In this document: in pieces, positions 62,701-64,000 of the stretch
Numbering within the stretch: position 1 is the stretch's first letter
Layout of the letters: every line of letters starts with the position of its first letter
Origin: Eumeta japonica
Lineage: Eukaryota; Arthropoda; Insecta; Lepidoptera; Psychidae
NCBI GenBank assembly: GCA_005406025.1
Contig: BGZK01002034.1
Span: 1 to 64,000 of the forward strand
Direction: 5' to 3'
Length of the DNA: 64,000 nt
Position numbers and translations under genes: made by a program
Notes under the pieces: generated by a model
Told to the model about the DNA's origin: nothing
The model's database searches: none
What the model saw: the letters and a program-made list of their open reading frames with translations, nothing else

Positions 62701-64000
62701 GTGGAAATGGAAGTCCAAAGGGTCCTTTATGATACCTAATAGGTGGGATATCTGAAATAATCTTGGGAATCGAGAAAACGCACTTTAAAACTCAATTTTT
62801 TTTTGAATTTTTCCAAATTTCTGGAGGAGATAAGTGGGTTTTGGGAAAACGGTAAATTCTTCCAAGTACAGACCATGTGGAAATGGAAGTCCAAAGGGTC
62901 CTTTATGATACCTAATAGGTGGGATATCTGAAATAATCTTGGGAATCGAGAAAACGCACTTTAAAACTCAATTTTTTTTGAATTTTTCCAAATTTCTGGA
63001 GGAGATAAGTGGGTTTTGGGAAAACGGTAAATTCTTCCAAGTACAGACCATGTGGAAATGGAAGTCCAAAGGGTCCTTTATGATACCTAATAGGTGGGAT
63101 ATCTGAAATAATCTTGGGAATCGAGAAAACGCACTTTAAAACTCAATTTTTTTTGAATTTTTCCAAATTTCTGGAGGAGATAAGTGGGTTTTGGGAAAAC
63201 GGTAAATTCTTCCAAGTACAGACCATGTGGAAATGGAAGTCCAAAGGGTCCTTTATGATACCTAATAGGTGGGATATCTGAAATAATCTTGGGAATCGAG
63301 AAAACGCACTTTAAAAACTCAATTTTTTTTTGAATTTTTCCAAATTTCTGGAGGAGATAAGTGGGTTTTGGGAAAACGGTAAATTCTTCCAAGTACAGAC
63401 CATGTGGAAATGGAAGTCCAAAGGGTCCTTTATGATACCTAATAGGTGGGATATCTGAAATAATCTTGGGAATCGAGAAAACGCACTTTAAAACTCAATT
63501 TTTTTGAATTTTTCCAAATTTCTGAGGAGATAAGTGGGTTTTGGGAAAACGGTAAATTCTTCCAAGTACAGACCATGTGGAAATGGAAGTCCAAAGGGTC
63601 CTTTATGATACCTAATAGGTGGGATATCTGAAATAATCTTGGGAATCGAGAAAACGCACTTTAAAACTCAATTTTTTTTTGAATTTTTCCAAATTTCTGG
63701 AGGAGATAAGTGGGTTTTGGGAAAACGGTAAATTCTTCCAAGTACAGACCATGTGGAAATGGAAGTCCAAAGGGTCCTTTATGATACCTAATAGGTGGGA
63801 TATCTGAAATAATCTTGGGAATCGAGAAAACGCACTTTAAAACTCAATTTTTTTGAATTTTTCCAAATTTCTGGAGGAGATAAGGGTTTTTGGGAAAACG
63901 GTAAATTCTTCCAAGTACAGACCATGTGGAAATGGAAGTCCAAAGGGTCCTTTATGATACCTAATAGGTGGGATATCTGAAATAATCTTGGGAATCGAGA

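Larger units (their letters stand above)
34946..64000 (+). repeat. Satellite array, right block (about 165 monomers)
   Basis: An unbroken array of the roughly 175-bp monomer to the end of the window, in the same orientation as the other blocks. Most copies have four A before CGCAC. CTGAGGAG and CTGGAGGAG forms alternate in patches. T4, T5 and the GTGG-T5 form are common, while T6 is sporadic (near 36280, 37855, 38205, 39950, 40135, 57920, 59150, 60905 and 61085). No gene or other element interrupts it. Confidence 0.98.

Noticed and set aside
1..64000. Dozens of minus-strand open frames of 60-180 residues with repeated FPRLFQISHLLGIIKD-like peptides
   Set aside because: They follow the satellite monomer, whose antisense strand has few stops. 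Monomer length is usually not a multiple of three, frames change with each homopolymer variant, and there is no start context or family match. They are not genes.

Overview
The window is almost entirely one tandem satellite array from a eukaryotic genome, interrupted by two copies of the same Ty1/copia LTR retrotransposon in opposite orientations. No host gene, rRNA, tRNA gene or CRISPR array is visible. An arthropod, probably an insect, is the best guess for the host. The retrotransposon has a short LTR and a primer-binding site that pairs with the anticodon arm of initiator tRNA-Met, the half-tRNA priming arrangement known from Drosophila copia, whereas plant copia elements normally use the tRNA 3' end. 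The species cannot be named from this sequence.

Layout: 1-1795 satellite; 1796-6269 minus-strand copia element with many small indels; 6270-30425 satellite (roughly 136 monomers); 30426-34945 plus-strand copia element; 34946-64000 satellite (roughly 165 monomers). The satellite monomer is about 174-178 bp, AT-rich, always in the same orientation and kept in phase across both insertions. It carries one GATATC site, three CpG sites, short dyads and a stretch of phased A/T tracts. Most differences between monomers are homopolymer lengths, but these variants are grouped into domains (about 8.3-25.2 kb and 44.4-53.7 kb), which suggests regional homogenisation.

The plus-strand element is structurally complete: two identical 234-bp LTRs (TGTTG...CAACA), a 5-bp target-site duplication CTTTA, primer-binding site, purine tract, and Gag, CCHC knuckle, protease, integrase, reverse transcriptase and RNase H in copia order. 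As assembled, its gag-pol frame is broken four times, each time in a poly-A or GA/A tract. The minus-strand element has the same parts but many more indels, and the satellite at the left end of the window also has extra small deletions, so part of this damage may be consensus error. Between integrase and reverse transcriptase the element encodes two AT-hook-like RGRPK motifs, which could bear on its presence in AT-rich satellite DNA. Together the window looks like a (peri)centromeric or other heterochromatic block colonised by a young copia family.
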